From Frigididesulfovibrio sp031551885 (lineage in GTDB: Bacteria; Desulfobacterota; Desulfovibrionia; Desulfovibrionales; Desulfovibrionaceae), in contig JAVBMX010000027.1 in the NCBI GenBank assembly GCA_031551885.1, forward strand, positions 1 to 64,000: a DNA stretch of 64,000 nt. The letters are read 5' to 3'. A program made the translations under genes and the position numbers. Position 1 is the stretch's first letter. Every line of letters starts with the position of its first letter. Below are positions 26,864 through 35,473 of this stretch, piece after piece. The notes beneath the pieces were generated by a model, which was not told where the DNA came from, did not search any database, and saw nothing but the letters and a program-made list of their open reading frames with translations.

Positions 26864-27757
26864 ATGAAAACCTTCGCCCGCCTTCTTCTGCCGACCGCTC
26901 TCCTCTGCGCCCTGCTGTCGGGTCTACCTTCCATCCCCCTCCCCGCCTCTGCGGCCACGCCGGCCGCTCCGACCGGCAACGCGACGCCTCCGGCCGGAGC
27001 CGGGCCGATTTTCCGCTACACCAACCCCGCCGGGGGCAATGAGGAAAACTACGCCCTCCAGGTTCTGCGACGCGGACCGGAGTTTACCGAAAGCGAGTTG
27101 CTCCGGTGGTGCGACGATGTTTACCCCCTGGCCGGGAAAAACCCCAAGCTCATGCTGCGCTATATGGTCGAGCGCAAAGGGTGGGACAGCGATCGCGTTT
27201 ATTACATGATGGCCAAGACGCTTCTTGCCGAAGCCGGCCTTGCCGCCGAAACCGAAGGCAAAACGCCGCCCACGGGCGCGGTCGACGGCATGGCCGCCAC
27301 GACCGGGGAACTCGAACTGGCGCGCAGGCACCACGACCGCATTCCGGCCGCGTTCGGCGGCGGGCGGCCGATGGACAACCCCAAAGACCCGGCCTACGTG
27401 GCGGATGCCGAGGCATCCGTCCTTGACCCGTTCGCCGACGAGGCCTCCATGAAAGCGGTGATCGCGGGCAACCCGGGGTTCAGTGAAGACGAACTGGCGC
27501 GGGCCCTTGCCGACATCGCGGGGGGTGAACGCGACGGGTCCGACAAACTGACGGAAACCCTGCGCCAAAAGGGGTGGGAGCGGAACCGGGCGTTTTATAT
27601 GGTCTTTCGCATCCGGGTCGGCTACATCATCCTCACAGACGGCAATGTCCGCAAGGCTTTCAAGCGGGATTTCCCGGCGGCCATCCCCACTCCGAATGAA
27701 GAAGCGGCCATGAAAAAACATATGCCCGAGTTGAAGGCGGCGCAATTCGTCCGCTGA
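26864..27757 (+). CDS. exported protein of unknown function
   Basis: A 297-aa protein with a clear signal peptide (LLLPTALLCALLSGLPSIPL, cleavage probably after ASA). It is followed by a Pro/Ala/Thr-rich linker and two similar helical halves. Each half has an FSE/FTESEL-type segment and a KGWxxxRxxYM motif: VERKGWDSDRVYYMM at about 103 and RQKGWERNRAFYMV at about 240, suggesting an internal duplication. I do not recognise a named family. GGAG is 7 nt before the ATG. It is probably periplasmic. Confidence 0.8.
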   Translation: MKTFARLLLPTALLCALLSGLPSIPLPASAATPAAPTGNATPPAGAGPIFRYTNPAGGNEENYALQVLRRGPEFTESELLRWCDDVYPLAGKNPKLMLRYMVERKGWDSDRVYYMMAKTLLAEAGLAAETEGKTPPTGAVDGMAATTGELELARRHHDRIPAAFGGGRPMDNPKDPAYVADAEASVLDPFADEASMKAVIAGNPGFSEDELARALADIAGGERDGSDKLTETLRQKGWERNRAFYMVFRIRVGYIILTDGNVRKAFKRDFPAAIPTPNEEAAMKKHMPELKAAQFVR

Positions 27758-27836
27758 CGCGACCGAAACCCCAGGCCCGAATCACCGCCGCCTGCCGCGA
27801 TACGTTTCACTCGGCGACCAGGCAAAGGATCTCCGT

Positions 27837-28277
27837 ATGTTCATCGAACTCCTGGAACACCCCGACCCGGCGGAACTCGACGCCCTGTTGGAGGTTTGGG
27901 AAACCTCGGTGCGGGCCACGCACGCCTTTCTCGCCGAAGCCGACATCACGGCCCTTCGCCCGCAGGTGCGCGAGGCGTTCGGCGCGGTCCGCCTATGGAT
28001 CGCGCGCGAAGAAATCGGGCGGATTATCGGGTTCGCAGGCCTCGACGGCGACATGCTCGAAATGCTTTTCGTCCATGCCCAAGCGCGGGGAACGGGCATC
28101 GGCAAAGCCTTGCTGCTCCATGCCCTGAGCCAAGGCGCGACGCGCCTCGACGTCAACGAGCAAAACCCGTCGGGCCTGGAGTTCTACCGCCATATGGGAT
28201 TCGAGGTTGTCGGTCGCTCCCCCCTCGACGCCCAGGGCAGGCCCTTCCCGCTGTTGCATATGCGCCTGAAGGCATGA
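27837..28277 (+). CDS. GNAT-family N-acetyltransferase
   Basis: A 146-aa acetyl-CoA-dependent acetyltransferase. The acetyl-CoA binding motif ARGTGIGKALLLHAL is at about 82-96, preceded by the beta-strand MLEMLFVHAQ. It is followed by LDVNEQNPSGLEFYRHMGFEVVGRS, the usual C-terminal part of YjaB-like enzymes. AAGGA stands 8 nt before the ATG. Its stop overlaps the start of the next, damaged acetyltransferase gene (ATGA), so the two were an operon. The substrate cannot be told. Confidence 0.88.
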   Translation: MFIELLEHPDPAELDALLEVWETSVRATHAFLAEADITALRPQVREAFGAVRLWIAREEIGRIIGFAGLDGDMLEMLFVHAQARGTGIGKALLLHALSQGATRLDVNEQNPSGLEFYRHMGFEVVGRSPLDAQGRPFPLLHMRLKA

Positions 28278-28813
28278 AACCGAAAACGCTTCCCCCCGGT
28301 TACGCCCTTGAGGCGGCCCAAGAAGCGCACGTGCCGCTGCTGCGGGGCATTGAGACGGCCGCCACGGGCATTTTCCCACCCGGCTTTCTTCCGGAGCACA
28401 TCCTTTCGGACCATGCGCCGCGCGATCTGCTGCTGGAAGCGATACGGGCCGACATGCTCCCGGTTGTCCTTGATGCGGACCGCCGCCCGGTGGGCTACGG
28501 GCTGCTGCGTTTTGTCGACGGCCTGGTCCTGCCGGCCCAACTGGACGTACACCCCGCGCACGGCCGCAAGGGCCTGGGCACCGGCGCTCATCGAGCGAAT
28601 CGTGGACCTCGCCCGCCGGCGCGGCGCGCAAATCCTGCACCTGACCACCTTCACCCATGTGCCCTGGACTGCGCCGTTTTACGCCCGGCTGGGCCTTTCC
28701 GTCGTGCCCGAAAGCCGGCAGCCCAGGCCATACGGGAAATTCTCGCCGAAGAACACGCCATGGGCCTGACGGACCGCGTGGCCATGCGCCTGCCCCTGAC
28801 GCCGATACCGTAA
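28274..28813 (+). pseudogene. second GNAT acetyltransferase, frameshifted twice
   Basis: The reading frame begins normally (MKPKTLPPGYALEAAQEAHV) and reaches the acetyl-CoA motif region (VHPAHGRKGLG). There one extra G near 28583 shifts the frame. The conserved continuation ALIERIVDLARRRGAQILHL, then TTFTHVPWTAPFYARLGLSV, is in the next frame. Near 28725 one base is missing and the original frame resumes with AIREILAEEHAMGL to the stop at 28813. Two compensating single-base changes point to either a young pseudogene or sequence errors. If both are errors, this is an intact GNAT enzyme of about 180 aa. Confidence 0.8.
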
Positions 28814-28895
28814 CAGGCGCGTCCGCGCGTGCACCTTTCGCAGCGTCGCCGAGAGCGCCCGGCCCGCCGGAAGAGCCGAACCGCTCCCTCCTCCC

Positions 28896-28949
28896 TTGCA
28901 CAAATTGCACAGAACGTCCTTCCTTTGCACATTTGCACATATGTGCAAA
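28896..28949 (+). promoter_or_regulatory. array of TTGCACA sites, probable activator binding region
   Basis: TTGCACA occurs at 28896, 28905 and 28933 and, one base shorter in context, at 28925. The last copy forms the perfect palindrome TTTGCACATATGTGCAAA (28932-28949). The array lies about 80-135 bp before the predicted start of the sigma-54-type promoter at 29004, a normal distance for an enhancer-binding activator. Confidence 0.6.
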
Positions 28950-29003
28950 ACCAAAAAAAGCTTCGCTTTACCGTTATCCTCTGTTTTTACTGAATATTTT
29001 ACA

Positions 29004-29020
29004 TTGGCATGCTTTCTGCT
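29004..29020 (+). promoter_or_regulatory. sigma-54-type promoter
   Basis: TTGGCATGCTTTCTGCT has the required GG (29006-29007) and GC (29018-29019) separated by exactly 10 bp, in good context (TTGGCAT and CTGCT). Transcription would start near 29031. Confidence 0.6.
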
Positions 29021-29030
29021 TTTTACCAAG

Positions 29031-29191
29031 GCAGAGCATCGCAAGACGTCTCAGGAACAGTTCCGCCGGAACCGCCGTCTTCCTCCAAAAGGCTCAGCGG
29101 CCGTGCGGTCCATGTGGACCGGCACCGACCCATGCTCGGTTCCGGCGGGACAGCTCCGAGAGCGGACGCCGCGATATACTCGGGATTTTTT
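29031..29191 (+). ncRNA. candidate structured regulatory RNA
   Basis: No supported gene lies here. Downstream of the sigma-54-type promoter the sequence can fold strongly. GCCGGAACCG (29065-29074) pairs with CGGTTCCGGC (29137-29146), enclosing a CGGTCC-ATGT-GGACCG hairpin (29106-29121). A stem CCGAG/CTCGG followed by GATTTTTTC (29156-29191) looks like a terminator. Expression is not shown. The transcript could instead run on to the stronger terminator at 29568-29604. Confidence 0.45.
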
Positions 29192-29567
29192 CTGATCCGG
29201 CGCTTCACTGGCCGATGAACCCCTCCCTTTGTGGCAGGAGGAAGGGTGACGACGGCGGAAGCACGCTTCCCTTCCCGGAAGCACAAGTCGGAACCGGCAT
29301 CGATACGGATGCGGCGGAGGCCTCTCCCGCCCATTCGACGAAGGCCGGACGCGGGGGAAACCCCGCACCGGGCAGGCCGCGCGGCCTGCCGGAAATTGCC
29401 TCCGGGTGCAAAGCAGGTTCCCATGTTGTGGCAGGCATGGGAGCAGGCATGGGAAGGCGGCCTCCTTCACAATCGTTCCTTCCCCCCACCGAAGCCCCGC
29501 TTCGGAACAAACCCCCGCCCGTACTCTCCTGGGCGGATCCTCCTCTCCTCGCGTCGCTCTGCGACGA
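29192..29567. other. gene-free stretch
   Basis: Open frames exist on both strands but none has a ribosome site or a recognisable protein. Several short inverted repeats occur (for example TTCCCATG with CATGGGAA around 29419-29453). It is best regarded as the downstream part of a non-coding transcript or an unassigned spacer. Confidence 0.5.
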
Positions 29568-29604
29568 GAAAAGCGGCAACCGGTCATTGCCGCTTTTCTT
29601 TTTT
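29568..29604 (+). terminator. strong rho-independent terminator
   Basis: A 12-bp perfect stem GAAAAGCGGCAA/TTGCCGCTTTTC with a 7-nt loop, followed by TTTTTT. No gene on the plus strand precedes it for about 750 bp, so it probably ends a non-coding transcript. Confidence 0.85.
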
Positions 29605-29633
29605 AACGTCGTTGCGGAAAACCCATAAAACAC

Positions 29634-29678
29634 AAAAGACCGTCGCGCGGACGCAATGCGCCCATACGACGGCCTTTT
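29634..29678 (-). terminator. terminator downstream of the flavodoxin gene
   Basis: Minus strand AAAGGCCGTCG pairs with CGACGGTCTTT (one G-T wobble), with an inner GC stem and a T-rich tail. It lies 60 bp after the flavodoxin stop. Confidence 0.65.
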
Positions 29679-29737
29679 TCGCAAGCTCCGTTTCACGTGG
29701 ATCGGTCGGCCCGGTGTCGGGTCTCGACCTCTCGCCG

Positions 29738-30262
29738 TTATATGCCGTGGCTGTTCAGAACGATGCGCAACGCATCCTGGGCAAAGGCCCCGGCCGCGCG
29801 AAGGTCTTCGGCGTCGGGGTGCAGGGCCGTTTCGGCCAGACGCGCGGCGCGTTCCGCCGTCATGGGATGATTTTTGCCGAGCGAGGAGTCGGCGGCGCGG
29901 CGTTCCAGCCAGGCCGGGTCCACCTTGCCGGGGCAGAGAAAGACGCCGAGGATACGGCATCGGGAAGCCGCCGGACGGGCGTTTTCCTCGATCATCCGGG
30001 CGTGGGGCGAACCCACGCGCGCACCCATGGTGCCGAACATACCCAAAAATTTTTTGTCGAGGCGCTGCAAAAAATTTTTCATGGCCGGGTTCGGCGCTCC
30101 GCGTTTGGCCCAAAAACCGGCGAACACCAGATCATAGGGGGCGGGGTCCGGGGCCGAGGCCAGGGGGAACAGGTCGGTTCCTTCCGGCAGGGCCGCGTGC
30201 ACGGCTTCGGCCACCTGCTTGGTGTTCCCGGTACGGCTTGAGTAAACAACCAGAATTTTCAT
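29738..30262 (-). CDS. flavodoxin-family protein
   Basis: A 174-aa cytoplasmic FMN-binding electron carrier or quinone-reductase-like protein. The FMN phosphate loop is MKILVVYSSRTGNTKQVAEAV at the very start (SSRTGNT). YDLVFAGFWAKRGAPNPAMKNFL and FLGMFGTMGARVGSPHARMIEEN follow the flavodoxin fold. The last part (PGKVDPAWLERR, then HPMTAERAARLAETALHPDAED) is typical of a flavodoxin family found in gut anaerobes. GAGGGC stands 7 nt upstream of the ATG. The partner enzyme is unknown; there is no adjacent operon partner. Confidence 0.88.
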   Translation of the reverse strand: MKILVVYSSRTGNTKQVAEAVHAALPEGTDLFPLASAPDPAPYDLVFAGFWAKRGAPNPAMKNFLQRLDKKFLGMFGTMGARVGSPHARMIEENARPAASRCRILGVFLCPGKVDPAWLERRAADSSLGKNHPMTAERAARLAETALHPDAEDLRAAGAFAQDALRIVLNSHGI

Positions 30263-30311
30263 GTGAAAGCCCTCATGCAAAAAAATGGGGAACCCCGGCA
30301 ATCCGCTCCGA

Positions 30312-30347
30312 TAAAAAAACGGGTTACGACATACAATCGTAACCCGT
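30312..30347 (-). terminator. terminator after tRNA-Pro
   Basis: An 11-bp perfect stem ACGGGTTACGA/TCGTAACCCGT with a 7-nt loop and, on the minus strand, a run of seven T residues. Confidence 0.88.
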
Positions 30348-30356
30348 TGATTTTTC

Positions 30357-30433
30357 TGGTCGGGATGAGAGGATTTGAACCTCCGGCCCCTGCGTCCCGA
30401 ACGCAGTGCTCTACCAGGCTGAGCCACATCCCG
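30357..30433 (-). tRNA. tRNA-Pro (anticodon CGG)
   Basis: A 77-nt cloverleaf on the minus strand: acceptor CGGGATG/CATCCCG, D-arm GGCTCAGCCTGGTAGAGC, anticodon stem-loop CTGCG-TTCGGGA-CGCAG, T-arm GGAGGTTCAAATCCTC and encoded ACCA. Confidence 0.96.
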
Positions 30434-30654
30434 ATGCGGCAGGGCAGATGTATACGGCAAGCGCGACCCGCCGGCAAGAAAAAAATGTTCGAGCGCTCCT
30501 TCGTTTTCGCCCGCTCCCCCGGCGATCGCCCGCAAGGTGTGAACTTTCAGAAAAGAAAAGTTGTGCCTTATACTTAACTATGCCATAAGGAGGTGGAAAA
30601 AGGTGCCGAAAAGACGGCATCAGGGAACTCATTTTCGACCGACGAGGAGCAGTC

Positions 30655-31749
30655 GTGGTCAAAGTGCTCATTGTTGATGATTCGGCGTTTGTCCGGCGTT
30701 CTTTGACAACCATACTGGAAAAAGACCCCGACATCCAGGTTGTGGGAACGGCGTCCAACGGCCTGGAAGGCGTGGCTCTTGCCGCGAAGCTGGAGCCGGA
30801 CGTCATCACCATGGACGTGGAAATGCCCAAGATGAACGGGCTGGAGGCTCTGGCCAAAATTATGGCCGAGAATCCCTGCCCGGTCATTATGATCAGCTCC
30901 CTGACCGGAGAAGGGGCGGAAACCACCCTGAAGGCCCTGGAGCTGGGCGCGCTCGACTATATGCCCAAACTGACGTCCGGATCGCTGCCGGACTTGGACC
31001 GGGTGCAGAAAGAGCTGGCCGGAAAAATAAAGGCCTTGGCCAGGCGCAAAGCTTTTGTGCGCCTGGTGCACCGCCGCAAAAACCCGACTCCGGCCGCTTC
31101 GGCGGCCAGGCCGGTCGCTTCGGGCGCGGTTCCCCGGCCCCAGCCGGTCCGTCCGCCGGGCCGAACGGGAAGGGGCGCATTCGAAGCGGTGCTGATCGGC
31201 GTTTCCACCGGAGGTCCGCCCGCGGTGCAAAAAATACTGGCCGCTCTGCCGGGGAATTTTCCCTTGCCGATTTTGGTGGCCCAACATATGCCGGCGGCCT
31301 TTACCGGGCCGTTCGCCAAACGCCTGGACGTGCAGTGCGCGATCTCGGTCAAAGAGGCGGAACCCGTCGAGCGCCTACGCTCGGGCACGGTGTACATCTG
31401 CCCCGGGGGCAAACACCTGCGGGTGGAAATGCGCGGCGCCCTGCCCACCGCCCTGGTCACGGAAGAGCCCAAGGAGGCGCTGTACAAGCCTTCGGCCAAC
31501 GTGCTCATGGAAACGGGCGGGCTGACCCTCGGCCGCAAAGCCCTGGGCGTGATGCTCACGGGCATGGGCAGCGACGGCGTGGAAGGCGCCAAGGTGTTGA
31601 AGGAAAAAGGCGGCTACATGGTCGCCCAAAGTGAACAGACCTGTGTTGTCTACGGCATGCCCAAGGCCGTCGTGGACGCCGGGCTTGCCGATGAGATCGT
31701 GGATCTCGATGATGTGGCCGGGACGCTCTGCGCCCTGGTTGGAGCATAA
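30655..31749 (+). CDS. cheB: chemotaxis protein-glutamate methylesterase CheB
   Basis: CheB removes methyl groups from chemoreceptors when phosphorylated by CheA. The 364-aa protein has an N-terminal receiver domain (VLIVDDSAFVRR; phospho-Asp in TMDVEMPKMNG; ISSLTGEG). A Pro-rich linker (about 140-175) leads to the esterase domain with its triad: Ser in GVSTGGPPA, His in AQHMPAAFTGPFA and Asp in TGMGSDGVEGA. The start is GTG with GAGGAG just upstream. It is the first gene of a chemotaxis cluster running to cheA. Confidence 0.96.
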   Translation: MVKVLIVDDSAFVRRSLTTILEKDPDIQVVGTASNGLEGVALAAKLEPDVITMDVEMPKMNGLEALAKIMAENPCPVIMISSLTGEGAETTLKALELGALDYMPKLTSGSLPDLDRVQKELAGKIKALARRKAFVRLVHRRKNPTPAASAARPVASGAVPRPQPVRPPGRTGRGAFEAVLIGVSTGGPPAVQKILAALPGNFPLPILVAQHMPAAFTGPFAKRLDVQCAISVKEAEPVERLRSGTVYICPGGKHLRVEMRGALPTALVTEEPKEALYKPSANVLMETGGLTLGRKALGVMLTGMGSDGVEGAKVLKEKGGYMVAQSEQTCVVYGMPKAVVDAGLADEIVDLDDVAGTLCALVGA

Positions 31750-31788
31750 GCCGCGCCGACGCGAACGTCGCGCGCAAGGGGGCTCGCA

Positions 31789-33711
31789 ATGGCTCATGAG
31801 GCTGATATCGTAAAACTGCTCTCGAGCGACGACCCGGACGACATCCGGGAAGGCGCGCGCCAGGCCGGCAAAGCCGGATTGGCCTCGGCCATACCGTTGC
31901 TGGCGCGGCACGTGACCTCGACGAACATCGGGGTGCAGGAAGCGGTGGATCGAGCTCTGCGCAAAATCGGCGGCGTCGACGTGGTGCACGCGGTGATTCC
32001 CCTGCTGCGCTCGGATGAGGCCCCGGCCCGGAACATCGCCATGGACATTCTGCGGAACCAAGGCAAAAACGACCTGAAATCCCTGGTTACGCTGCTCCAC
32101 GACGACGATGCCGACATCCGCATTTTCGCCTCGGACATTATGGGCTCGAGCGGCAGCGCTCAGGCTGTGGAACCACTGTGCCACGCGCTGCTGCATGACC
32201 CGGAAGTGAACGTCCGCTATCAGGCGGCGGTCTCGCTGGGCGCTTTGGCCTTCCCCGAAGCGGCCGACTGCCTGAACAAGGCCCTCCAGGATGAGGAGTG
32301 GGTCCAGTTTTCGGCCATCGAGGCCCTGACCGCGCTACGGGTGGAATCTTCCGTCGGCGCGATGATCAAGGCCCTGGAAAAAAGCGGCGATCTGGTGGCC
32401 TCCACCATCGTCGACGCCCTCGGCGAGATGGGCAACATCAAGGCCGTTCCCCTGCTGCTCAAGCGCCTGGACGCATCGCCCACGCCGCTGTGCAACAAAA
32501 TCGTCCGGGCCGTCATCAACATCTTGGGCGAGCGCTCCCTGACCCTGCTGGGAGCCAAAGACTGCGAACGCATGCGCGGGTATCTGTCCGTCGCCGTGCA
32601 CGATGAGGATCCGGAAATCCAGGACGCCGCCGTCAAAGGCTTTGCCGCCCTCGGCGGCCCCGAGGCCACCAAGGCGGTCCTCGGCCTGGCCGCCCGACTC
32701 GACCCCGAGCGCGACGCCGATCGCTTGCCCCCGATCGTCGACGCCCTGGTTGGAATCGGCTGGAACGCGGAACTGGAAAACGCCGTGCGCACGGCCCCGG
32801 ACCAGCTCATGCAGATTGTCCTCGGCGCCGTAAGCTGCCTGGATCATCCGGCCGTCACCCCCCTGCTCATCGAAATCTTTCCGCAGCGCGGGCGCGACGC
32901 CCAGCGCATTCTGGCCACGGAACTGGCCGGGCGCGCCGGGCGCGAGCACCTGCCTTTCTTCCTGGACTTGGTCGCCTCCCACAAAGACGGCACGGTCCTG
33001 CGGGCCGCCCTGCTCTACCTTGGCCGCTCCGGCAGGCCGGACGAAGTCGAAGGCCCGGTGCTCTCTTTGCTTGCGCATCCGTATGTCGATGTGAAGGAAA
33101 GCGCCCTGGAGGCGGCCATCGTCCTGCGCACCCCGAACATCGTGCGCCACTTCCAGGAGCTGATCACCCACACCGATCACATCCAGCGCATGATGGGCGC
33201 TTATGCCCTGGGCATGTTCGGCGCGGACGAGTTCCTGGGTCAATTGACCCGGGCTCTGACCGACGAATCGCCCGAGGTGCGCAAGGTCGCGGTCGAAGCC
33301 TTGGGCCGCGCCTGCCCCATCAGCCCGGAACGCATCGAGCTTATTACCGCGCGTTTGGGGGATGAAAACCGCGAAGTCCGCATGGCTGTAGTGGAGACAC
33401 TGGGCAATTGCCCGGAGGAACACCTGAGTGTATGCTTGACCGACGGACTGCACGACCCGGACACCTGGGTGCGGGTGCGGTGCGCCGAAAAACTCGGGGA
33501 ACGTAAAGCCCACAGCGCGGTGGAACCTCTTGTGAACATGCTGGACGACGACAACCCGCTGATCGTGATCAAGGCCATCGAAGCCTTGGGCAATATCGGC
33601 GGCGAGACGGCCTTCCGGGCGCTTCTGCATATGCTGGAACATCCGGAACCGGATGTTCAGGCTGCCGCGGAAGAAGCCGTGGAATCCGTGCGTCGGCGGG
33701 CCGGAGGCTGA
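31789..33711 (+). CDS. HEAT-repeat protein of the chemotaxis cluster
   Basis: A 640-aa all-helical protein built from end to end of HEAT (PBS-lyase type) repeats of about 31 residues. Units contain patterns such as LLRSDEAPARNIAMDILRN, LLHDPEVNVRYQAAVSLGAL, ALTDESPEVRKVAVEALGRA and MLEHPEPDVQAAAEEAVESV. It has no catalytic motif, signal or membrane segment, so it is probably a cytoplasmic scaffold. It lies between cheB (39-bp gap) and cheR (the cheR ribosome site CGGAGG lies inside its last codons). This strongly suggests a role in the same signalling complex, but no function is established here. Confidence 0.88.
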   Translation: MAHEADIVKLLSSDDPDDIREGARQAGKAGLASAIPLLARHVTSTNIGVQEAVDRALRKIGGVDVVHAVIPLLRSDEAPARNIAMDILRNQGKNDLKSLVTLLHDDDADIRIFASDIMGSSGSAQAVEPLCHALLHDPEVNVRYQAAVSLGALAFPEAADCLNKALQDEEWVQFSAIEALTALRVESSVGAMIKALEKSGDLVASTIVDALGEMGNIKAVPLLLKRLDASPTPLCNKIVRAVINILGERSLTLLGAKDCERMRGYLSVAVHDEDPEIQDAAVKGFAALGGPEATKAVLGLAARLDPERDADRLPPIVDALVGIGWNAELENAVRTAPDQLMQIVLGAVSCLDHPAVTPLLIEIFPQRGRDAQRILATELAGRAGREHLPFFLDLVASHKDGTVLRAALLYLGRSGRPDEVEGPVLSLLAHPYVDVKESALEAAIVLRTPNIVRHFQELITHTDHIQRMMGAYALGMFGADEFLGQLTRALTDESPEVRKVAVEALGRACPISPERIELITARLGDENREVRMAVVETLGNCPEEHLSVCLTDGLHDPDTWVRVRCAEKLGERKAHSAVEPLVNMLDDDNPLIVIKAIEALGNIGGETAFRALLHMLEHPEPDVQAAAEEAVESVRRRAGG

Positions 33712-33712
33712 T

Positions 33713-34612
33713 ATGGCGCTGTTCTCCACCACCACCACAACCGGCGCCGCTTCTCCCTGTACAACGAGCGCCACGATCAGAGTCTCGGCGGACGAGTTCG
33801 CGCAGTTGCGCGACTTCATCTACGAACAATGCGGCATCTACATCGCCGAGACGCGCAAGTACCTTGTCGAGAACCGCCTGGGCAACCGCCTGAAGGAACT
33901 GAACCTCAAAAACTTCGGCGAGTACTATTACTATCTGCGCTTCGACGCCAACCGGCGCGCGGAACTGCCCAAGCTGTTCGAGGTGATCACCACCAACGAA
34001 ACCAGCTTCTACCGCAACCCGCCGCAGCTGCAGGTCTTCCAGGAAGTCGTCCTGAAACAGGAACTGGAAAAAATCCGAAAAACGGGTGTCAAAAAACTGC
34101 GCATCTGGTCGGCAGGCTGCTCTACGGGAGAAGAGCCGTATACGATGGCCATGATTTTGCATGAGGTGCTGAAGACGGAGATTTCTTCCTGGGACATCAA
34201 AATCTCCGCCAACGATCTTTCAGAGGCGGTGTTGGCTTCGGCCAAGCGCGGCATTTACTCCGAGTATGCCTTGCGCACCACCCCCAAAGAAATCGTCGCC
34301 AAGTACTTCAAAAAGGAAGGCACCCAGTACCATGTGGAGCCGAAGCTGAAGAATCTGATCAGTTTCGGGCAGATCAACTTGAGCGACCGGATGATGCTGC
34401 GCCGTGTGGAGCGCTCGCACATCGTTTTTTGCCGCAACGTAATCATTTATTTTGACGATGAAATGAAAAAGCAGGTCATCGAGTCTTTCTACGACAACCT
34501 GCTGCCGGGCGGATGCCTGTTCATCGGGCACTCGGAATCCCTGCACAACATCAGCCGGGCTTTCAAGCCGGAACACCACACGGGGACCATCGTCTATCGA
34601 AAACAGGTGTAA
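33713..34612 (+). CDS. cheR: chemotaxis protein-glutamate methyltransferase CheR
   Basis: CheR methylates receptor glutamates using S-adenosylmethionine. The 299-aa protein has the helical N-terminal domain (FAQLRDFIYEQCGIYIAETR), TTNETSFYRNPPQLQVF, and the SAM-binding loop WSAGCSTGEEPYTMAMIL. IVFCRNVIIYFDDEMKKQV and FIGHSESLHNI complete the family pattern. The first 25 residues are a Thr/Ser-rich extension. The ATG at 33713 has CGGAGG 5 nt upstream. It overlaps the end of the HEAT gene region and is 5 bp before the parA-like gene. Confidence 0.96.
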   Translation: MALFSTTTTTGAASPCTTSATIRVSADEFAQLRDFIYEQCGIYIAETRKYLVENRLGNRLKELNLKNFGEYYYYLRFDANRRAELPKLFEVITTNETSFYRNPPQLQVFQEVVLKQELEKIRKTGVKKLRIWSAGCSTGEEPYTMAMILHEVLKTEISSWDIKISANDLSEAVLASAKRGIYSEYALRTTPKEIVAKYFKKEGTQYHVEPKLKNLISFGQINLSDRMMLRRVERSHIVFCRNVIIYFDDEMKKQVIESFYDNLLPGGCLFIGHSESLHNISRAFKPEHHTGTIVYRKQV

Positions 34613-34617
34613 CCGAC

Positions 34618-35448
34618 ATGAGCGAAACAGCGCAAGTTACGAACGAAACGGCGCAAGAGAATAAAAAGGCCATGATCACAGCCGTGGCCAACCAAAAAGG
34701 CGGGGTGGGCAAAACGACCACCTCCGTCACCCTTGCCGCCGGACTGGCGCGCATGGGCAAACGTGTCCTGCTCATCGACCTGGACCCTCACGCCTGCGCC
34801 TCGGTGCATCTGCGTTTCTATCCGGAAGACCAGGACGCCTCCATCGACGACATCTTCGCCGACGGGGCCGCTCCCAACGCGACGTTGTGGAACAGAATCA
34901 GAAAGCAGCATCCCACGCTGGAATTCGACATGGTGCCGGCCACCATCCGGCTTTCGGAACTGGAAATCGACCTGCGCAACCGCAAGGGCAAGGGCGCCAT
35001 TCTCCAGCAGGCCCTGGAGGCCGTACGCCCGGAGTACGACTATATCATCCTGGACTGCCCGCCCCACGTGGGCGTTCTGCTGGTGAACGCGCTGGTGGCC
35101 TGCGACCTGCTTGTCGTGCCCATCCAGACGGACTTCCTGGCCCTGCACGGCCTGAAGCTGCTGTTCGACACCATCCGGGTGCTGAACAAAGTGTTGCCCA
35201 AGCCGATCTGCTACCGGGTGCTGCCCACGCTGTACGACAAGCGGGCCAGAGCCTGCGCCCGGGTGCTGGATTTGCTGGCCGCGAAAATGAAAGACAGCAT
35301 GTTCGCAACGGTCATCGGCATGGATACGCGTTTTCGCGACGCGAGCGCCCAAGGCCGGGTGATCTATGAAATCGCCCCCGGCAGTCGGGGCGCGAGAGAA
35401 TACGACGAACTTGCCCACGAGCTGATCGCCCTGAACGAAGGGGCCTGA
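34618..35448 (+). CDS. ParA-family ATPase of the chemotaxis cluster
   Basis: A 276-aa MinD/ParA-type ATPase. It has a deviant Walker A loop (NQKGGVGKTTTSVTLA), Walker A' (LIDLDPHACAS) and Walker B (YDYIILDCPPHVG). ParA relatives inside che operons (ParC, PpfA) place chemoreceptor arrays in the cell or share them between daughters, and that is the likely job here. There is no parB gene next to it and it is embedded between cheR and cheW, which argues against chromosome partition. About 20 N-terminal residues precede the ATPase domain. Confidence 0.9.
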   Translation: MSETAQVTNETAQENKKAMITAVANQKGGVGKTTTSVTLAAGLARMGKRVLLIDLDPHACASVHLRFYPEDQDASIDDIFADGAAPNATLWNRIRKQHPTLEFDMVPATIRLSELEIDLRNRKGKGAILQQALEAVRPEYDYIILDCPPHVGVLLVNALVACDLLVVPIQTDFLALHGLKLLFDTIRVLNKVLPKPICYRVLPTLYDKRARACARVLDLLAAKMKDSMFATVIGMDTRFRDASAQGRVIYEIAPGSRGAREYDELAHELIALNEGA

Positions 35449-35473
35449 TAAACAACACCACGGTGGGGCCGTT

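Noticed and set aside
29330..29470. Cobalamin or other known riboswitch
   Set aside because: GC-rich hairpins are present, but none of the conserved cores I know (for example the B12 box) could be found on either strand.
29205..30113. 302-codon minus-strand ORF and the 323-codon plus-strand ORF at 28657-29628
   Set aside because: They overlap the flavodoxin gene, tRNA-side terminators or the structured region, and show only Pro/Arg/Gly-rich shadow composition.
34618..35448. Chromosome or plasmid partition locus
   Set aside because: A ParA-type ATPase is present, but there is no parB and no centromere-like repeats; it sits inside the che cluster.
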